A stretch of 37,837 nt of DNA from the NCBI GenBank assembly GCA_900314595.1, contig OMVW01000014.1, forward strand, positions 1 through 37,837, given 5' to 3'. The position numbers were made by a program, and so were the translations under genes. Shown piece by piece: positions 33,827 to 37,837 of the stretch (the stretch's first letter is position 1; each line of letters starts with the position of its first letter). A model generated the notes under the pieces. The model was not told the origin of the DNA. It did not search any database and saw only the letters and a program-made list of their open reading frames with translations. Origin of the DNA: an uncultured Dialister sp. Its GTDB lineage: Bacteria; Bacillota; Negativicutes; Veillonellales; Dialisteraceae.

Positions 33827-35671
33827 TTATTTTTCTTCAGCTTTCGGTGCTGCTTCTTCTTTTGCTACAGGGTCTTCGCCAATCGGGTAGTCCTGGAGGG
33901 CTGCGAAGCCTTCTTCACCGGTTCTGATCTTGACTGCATTATCAATGGTGGAAACAAAGACTTTGCCATCTCCGTACTTGCCGGTATAGAGGACTTTCTT
34001 TGCCACTTCGATAATCTTTCTCGGAGGAATTGCGGATACAACCATTTCGACTCTGATCTTCGGCAGCAGTTTTGCGGATACCTGAGCGCCGCGGTACATC
34101 TGGGTCTGGCCTTTTTCAATACCGAAGCCCAGTGCTTTGGTGACGGTCATGCCGGTAATACCGATGGCTTCCATGGCTGCTTTGAGTGCTTCGAAGCGTT
34201 TGTCGGAGGTAATGATGGTTACGTTATACAGTCTGTGGCCGTCTGCCGGTACTTCTTTCGGAAGCGGGGCCGGTTCCGGTTTATCAAGCGGAACTTCCAC
34301 TGCGTCTTCCGGAGCTTTGGCTGCTTCGATCTGGCCGCTGATGGAATCAGGAATCATCATGAAGTCTGCGTATGCGGATACGAGGCCGTGTTCTTCGAAG
34401 TCGAGGCCGTTGATTTCTTCTTCTCTGGTTACGCGCAGGCCGATGGTGGCTTTGATGATGCGGAATACGATGTTAATGGCAATGAATACATAGATGGCTA
34501 CTGCAACTACGCCCAGAAGCTGAATGAGGAAGAAGTGCGGGTTTCCTGTATAGAGGAGGCCGTCTTCCACACCGAAGATGCCGGTGAGGAGTGTGCCGAG
34601 GGCACCGCAGCCGCCGTGGGCAGCGATAGCGCCTACAGGGTCATCAATCTTGAGTTTCTGATCGACGAATTCGATAGCGTATACAATGAAGATACCTGCA
34701 ATCACACCGATAGCGAAGGAGCCCGGTACGGAAACTACATCTGTGCCTGCGGTGATAGCTACAAGGCCTGCGAGACCGCCGTTCAGGGTCATGGAAACAT
34801 CAGGTTTGCCGTATTTCACCCAGGTGACGCACATGGTGGTGCAGGCTGCGGCAGCTGCTGCCATATTGGTGGTAACCATGATGGAACCTACGGATTCGAT
34901 CACATCGTCACCGGTCATGGAAACAGTGGAGCCGCCGTTGAATCCGAACCAGCCCATCCAGAGGATGAACATGCCGAGGCAGGCCAGGGTGATGGAGTGA
35001 CCGGGGATAGCGTTTGCCGTGCCGTCTTTGTTGTATTTCCCAATTCTCGGTCCAAGCATGGCTGCTCCGACCAGTGCGCAGATGCCGCCCACCATGTGTA
35101 CACAGGTGGAGCCTGCGAAATCATGGAAGCCCAGTTCGGCAAGCCAGCCGCCGCCCCAGATCCAGTGTCCGGAAATCGGATAGATGATGAGGGAAATCAG
35201 CAGGGAATAAATGCAGTAAGCGGAGAATTTCGTACGTTCTGCCATAGCGCCGGAGACGATGGTGGCGGAGGTTGCACAGAATACGGTCTGGAAGAAGAGG
35301 TATTCAAGTGCGGTGTAACCTGCGTCCGGACCCGGGTCATAGGCTCTGACGAAGAAATCCGGCGTACCGATGATACCGCCGATATCGGTACCAAACATGA
35401 GACCAAAACCAATAATCCAGTAAGCTACGGTACCAATAGAGAAATCCATGAAATTCTTCATGACGATGTTGCCGGCGTTCTTGGCACGGGTGAGGCCCGT
35501 TTCCACCATGGCGAAGCCAGGCTGCATGAAGTAAACAAGAATAGCACCCAGAAGGATCCAGATACTGTCTGCCGGCGAGTACTTGCCTTCCCCGTCAGCT
35601 GCCATTGCGACTGCCGGACATGCCAGCAGTGTCGTAAGGAGCAATGGCCACTTTCGAACCAGCGATTTCAT
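33827..35671 (-). CDS. amt: Ammonium transporter Amt fused to a C-terminal P-II (GlnK-like) domain
   Basis: A 614-aa membrane protein. It begins with a signal-peptide-like segment (MKSLVRKWPLLLTTLLACPA, AMA-AD cleavage site) and continues with about eleven transmembrane helices of the Amt/Mep/Rh fold. The pore histidines are in STCVHMVGG and AAHGGCGALG, matching the twin-His pair of AmtB. After a Glu/Pro-rich linker (about 455-480) a full P-II domain follows at about 481-592, with T-loop tyrosine in QMYRG and the nucleotide-binding end GKYGDGKVFV...IRTGE. P-II normally plugs Amt as a separate protein; here the regulator is tethered. The ATG at 35671 has AGGGGAG about eight bases upstream; the frame is open further 5' but without a site. 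A structured leader precedes it. Confidence 0.95.
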   Translation of the reverse strand: MKSLVRKWPLLLTTLLACPAVAMAADGEGKYSPADSIWILLGAILVYFMQPGFAMVETGLTRAKNAGNIVMKNFMDFSIGTVAYWIIGFGLMFGTDIGGIIGTPDFFVRAYDPGPDAGYTALEYLFFQTVFCATSATIVSGAMAERTKFSAYCIYSLLISLIIYPISGHWIWGGGWLAELGFHDFAGSTCVHMVGGICALVGAAMLGPRIGKYNKDGTANAIPGHSITLACLGMFILWMGWFGFNGGSTVSMTGDDVIESVGSIMVTTNMAAAAAACTTMCVTWVKYGKPDVSMTLNGGLAGLVAITAGTDVVSVPGSFAIGVIAGIFIVYAIEFVDQKLKIDDPVGAIAAHGGCGALGTLLTGIFGVEDGLLYTGNPHFFLIQLLGVVAVAIYVFIAINIVFRIIKATIGLRVTREEEINGLDFEEHGLVSAYADFMMIPDSISGQIEAAKAPEDAVEVPLDKPEPAPLPKEVPADGHRLYNVTIITSDKRFEALKAAMEAIGITGMTVTKALGFGIEKGQTQMYRGAQVSAKLLPKIRVEMVVSAIPPRKIIEVAKKVLYTGKYGDGKVFVSTIDNAVKIRTGEEGFAALQDYPIGEDPVAKEEAAPKAEEK

Positions 35672-35695
35672 AAAAAACACTCCCCTCTTCCCGAC

Positions 35696-35816
35696 AAAAA
35701 CGTCTGATTCGGGCGGAATCAGGTTCTTTCCTTTGGAAATAGAAAATGCCCGCAAATTTCTGCGGGCACCCTTGTCCAAAAGAAAAAGCCTGATATGAAC
35801 ACTCATAATCAGACGT
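35696..35816 (-). promoter_or_regulatory. Structured leader RNA of amt with mutually exclusive helices
   Basis: On the minus strand ACGTCTGATT (35816-35807) is perfectly complementary to AATCAGACGT (35709-35700), giving a 10-base helix that closes a roughly 117-base domain. The second arm can instead take part in a local hairpin CTGATTC-CGCCC-GAATCAG that ends before ACGTTTTTGTC, a terminator-like run. A further hairpin, TGCCCGCAGAAATTTGCGGGCA, followed by TTTTCTATTT, lies inside the domain. Alternative pairing of this kind is typical of riboswitches and attenuators. The ligand or trigger is unknown; nitrogen status is a natural guess. Confidence 0.5.
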
Positions 35817-35866
35817 CTTTGTCAAAACAATATGTAATTTCGGGCATTTCGCCCTTGTATGGTATT

Positions 35867-35895
35867 AGAATACTCCTGTCCTTACCTTTCGTCAA
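35867..35895 (-). promoter_or_regulatory. Predicted promoter of amt
   Basis: TTGACG (35895-35890), a 17-base spacer and TATTCT (35872-35867) on the minus strand. The start would be near 35860, giving a leader of about 190 bases that includes the alternative helices at 35696-35816. Confidence 0.6.
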
Positions 35896-35899
35896 GGGT

Positions 35900-36285
35900 T
35901 TTTTGCAAATTTTTTACAACTTTTCGATAGTGTTTATAGTTTATTATGAGTTTAAAGAATAAAACGAATTTTAATTATTGCCTGACAATTCAGACATATA
36001 CCATGGGTGGCCATCCGACCCGGGCCTTTGGCGAAAAGGGGATTTTGCCTGCCGATCGAGACTTGAAGCGTTTCAGGCTTTCCGACTTGTGCCATTGGCG
36101 GAATGGGGGGCCAACGCGGTGGCCCGCGGAGGCAGGCTCTTGCTTTCCATTTTGAGTCAATTTCGATTTGTATGTGTAGATGAACCCACCCGTCTTTGCT
36201 GCGCTCAGGCACCCTCCCAACACTGGGGAGGGCTGAAACGGTAACGACTTGCAGGGATAGGGACAACCGGGCAGGAGCGCAGCCG
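35900..36285. other. Intergenic region between amt and the thioesterase gene
   Basis: No gene is supported. Reading frames at 35946-36244 and on the opposite strand are short, repeat-like and lack ribosome sites. The stretch holds GC-rich inverted pieces (GGCCACCGCGTTGGCC near 36107-36124, CACCCTCCCAACACTGGGGAGGG near 36210-36233) of the same kind as the other intergenic modules. Confidence 0.55.
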
Positions 36286-36289
36286 AAAT

Positions 36290-36318
36290 AAAAGGGCGCC
36301 TTCTTCAAGACGCCTTTT
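36290..36318 (-). terminator. Intrinsic terminator of the thioesterase gene
   Basis: On the minus strand AAAAGGCGTCTT and AAGGCGCCCTTTT form a stem (a mismatch near its centre) followed by a T-run. It lies about 38-66 bases past the stop codon. Confidence 0.7.
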
Positions 36319-36355
36319 GAACGAATCACTAACCACTAAGCACTAAAAACTATCC

Positions 36356-36805
36356 TCACCATTTCCTCGGTATTTCCGGGAACCGCTTCACCACCATCAT
36401 ATTGGCGGTGAAGGTGCCCATGAGGGTTCCGTCATCGTCTTTGACATCGCCTACGATGACTACGGTAGTACGGCCATGATGGATGATATGGCCGTGGCAG
36501 CGCATCGTTTCTCCGGGGGTGGTATTGTGAATGTAGGAAATCTGGAGGGAAACGGTGACCACCACAGCGCCCTGGCTGGCGGAAGTGACGCCGGTGACGG
36601 AGTCCACCAGGGAGGCCATGACTCCACCGTGGATGATGCCCCGGTGGTTCACATGAAGGGCCGGGTCCGTATGGAGAGCGACGACTACGTCTCCGCAGTC
36701 AATTCTTTCAATATCGTATTTCATAAAGTCCATCATGTAATGATTGGGCTTGTAAATGTCCCTGATGTGGGCACGGATTTCGTCTGGATTGGTCAGGACT
36801 TCCAT
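36356..36805 (-). CDS. PaaI-family hotdog-fold thioesterase
   Basis: A 149-aa hotdog-fold protein of the PaaI/acyl-CoA thioesterase group. The signature is 'HVNHRGIIHGGVMASLVDSVTG' (about residues 51-72), with the HGG turn at the start of the long central helix and the catalytic-type Asp in LVD. Strands such as VVVTVSLQISYIHNT and GTFTANMMVVKRF complete the fold. It should hydrolyse an acyl-CoA or similar thioester in the cytoplasm, normally as a tetramer; the substrate cannot be read. A GAGGT ribosome site precedes the ATG by six bases. It is a single-gene transcription unit with a terminator at 36290-36318. Confidence 0.88.
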   Translation of the reverse strand: MEVLTNPDEIRAHIRDIYKPNHYMMDFMKYDIERIDCGDVVVALHTDPALHVNHRGIIHGGVMASLVDSVTGVTSASQGAVVVTVSLQISYIHNTTPGETMRCHGHIIHHGRTTVVIVGDVKDDDGTLMGTFTANMMVVKRFPEIPRKW

Positions 36806-37837
36806 AATATACCTCGCACGTGAAATACATACTAACGGTTTTATTGTACACTCTTTTCGGCGCGATTGCTATGGGGGATAGTAGTGGGTAGCGGGTAGTG
36901 GTTAGTTTTTAGAAATCAGGTGATGGAAACGAAAAAGCCACTATCCCCTGAAGTATACTTCTCCGAGGGGTAGTGGCTTTCCTCATACTGGTATTTTCTT
37001 TTTCTTTTCACGGGCCCGTGAATTTTTAAGCGCAGTCCGTCACCCTTTCCGCTTTCTCTGAGAATGGCTGCCGTAGCGGAAGCTCGTGGGTGATTTCCCT
37101 TGCTCTGCCTATATAGTGCAGAAAAGGAAATTTATTTTATTAGATTTTCGTTAAATTTTAGAATTTCAGGAAATAAGACACTCTTTGATGGAGCCGTTTG
37201 CCCAGAGGATATTACTTCAGTCTGTCTCATATGTGCCTTGTACGATTGAACAACCTTTCCGGCTGCTCCGCAGCCACCTTTCCATACCAGGAAAGGTGGT
37301 GACCGATTGTCAAGTTCCACTTTTTTCTCACGTGTGCGGGCCCATTCCTGCGTTACGCATGATGGATTTGTGTCATTTGTCATAGCTTTGAAAGTCAGCT
37401 CCCTTCACCCGCTTCGCAGGAGCTTCCCTGAGGGGAAGCCTTCTCGCGAGACGTTTGCGGCATTTGTCCCGGGGATTGGTTCGTCAATTAGCCTCATACA
37501 TGCCTTGCAGCGTTTAACAACCTTTTCCCCGGCTCCGCCGGTACCTTTCCATCCCAGGAACGGTGGTGACCGGTATCATGATTTCCTTTATCCTCATTTT
37601 CGACATGAATGGATCGTGCAGAAGCAAACATAAATCATCCCATCCGCCCCTGCGCCGCACCTTCCCGACAATCACGAAATGGCCCCAGGGACCCCCGACA
37701 ATCCCGAAACAAAGGTCATCGAAGACTTATGTTTCCAAAAATAGGGTAGAGTTATTAGCCCTCCCATTGCACCGTACGTACGGTCCTCGTATACGGCGCT
37801 ACATTGTTACATCTATTCCTTAAGCTCAGATAGTACT
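36806..37837. repeat. Repeat-rich right edge without genes
   Basis: No gene is supported in this last kilobase. It contains a long hairpin at 36932-36981, a 16-base perfect palindrome at 37007-37022, the module CCGGCTGCTCCGCAGCC plus CCTTTCCATACCAGGAAAGG at 37258-37297, a related one at about 37528-37565, a CTTCCCTGAGGGGAAG hairpin near 37423-37438, and a fragment of the 174-base tandem unit at 37657-37735. Confidence 0.7.
36932..36981 (-). terminator. Terminator-like long hairpin without an evident gene
   Basis: AAAAGCCACTATCCCCT pairs with AGGGGTAGTGGCTTT (one mismatch) around a loop of about 16 bases containing GAAGTATACTTC, itself an inverted repeat. On the minus strand it ends GGCTTTTTCG. 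No gene lies between it and the window edge on that strand, so it may end a small RNA, or a transcript entering from outside the window. Confidence 0.45.

Noticed and set aside
34235..35707. Long plus-strand open frame of about 490 codons opposite the amt gene
   Set aside because: It is the antisense shadow of a GC-rich membrane-protein gene, has no ribosome site, no hydrophobic pattern or domain, and an abnormal composition rich in Cys, Asp and Gly.
1..37837. Insertion sequence, prophage or integrative element
   Set aside because: No transposase, integrase, resolvase or structural phage gene and no clear attachment-site duplication could be found on either strand.

Overview
The window is a bacterial chromosome segment. 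Low-GC-Firmicute style -10 boxes, strong GGAGG ribosome sites, an Amt transporter fused to a P-II domain and dense palindromic intergenic repeats suggest a gut Firmicute, possibly class Negativicutes (Dialister-like). The taxon is a guess. Almost all genes are on the minus strand. No rRNA, tRNA, integrase, transposase or CRISPR array was seen.

The core is a tightly packed minus-strand defence cassette (about 23.9 to 2.2 kb) that looks more AT-rich than its flanks. In transcription order: a leader with a 24-codon ORF and a hairpin; a NERD-UvrD helicase/nuclease; an AddB-like Fe-S protein without a visible nuclease motif; an SNF2 helicase (DpdE-like); a RecQ-type helicase (DpdF-like); a winged-helix-like protein (DpdG-like); a large P-loop ATPase (DpdH-like); and an unknown 235-aa protein. 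A hairpin with an embedded promoter follows, then dndC, dndD, dndE and the cysteine desulfurase dndA. The modification half is DNA phosphorothioation (Dnd). The putative effector half resembles the Dpd (7-deazaguanine-in-DNA) restriction genes plus an AddAB-like pair, not DptFGH, PbeABCD or SspE. DndB and the Dpd base-modification enzyme (DpdA) are absent. I infer a hybrid modification-restriction system: DndA/C/D/E would mark self DNA with sulfur and the helicase/nuclease set would attack unmarked DNA.

Left of the cassette are a DUF4268-like gene, a strong terminator and a small hypothetical gene in repeat-rich DNA. Right of it (24-32 kb) are a hypothetical protein, an orphan RelB/DinJ antitoxin, a Fic protein with an HTH, a two-gene unit (hypothetical plus SIMPL/DUF541) and an orphan XRE antitoxin-like gene. 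These are separated by long stretches of mosaic palindromic repeats, several of them near-identical over hundreds of bases.

At 33.2-33.4 kb a non-coding region holds a cluster of DnaA boxes, a candidate replication origin or DnaA-titration site. It is followed by the amt-P-II fusion gene, which has a long leader that can form alternative RNA structures, and a PaaI-type thioesterase. The last kilobase is repeats only.
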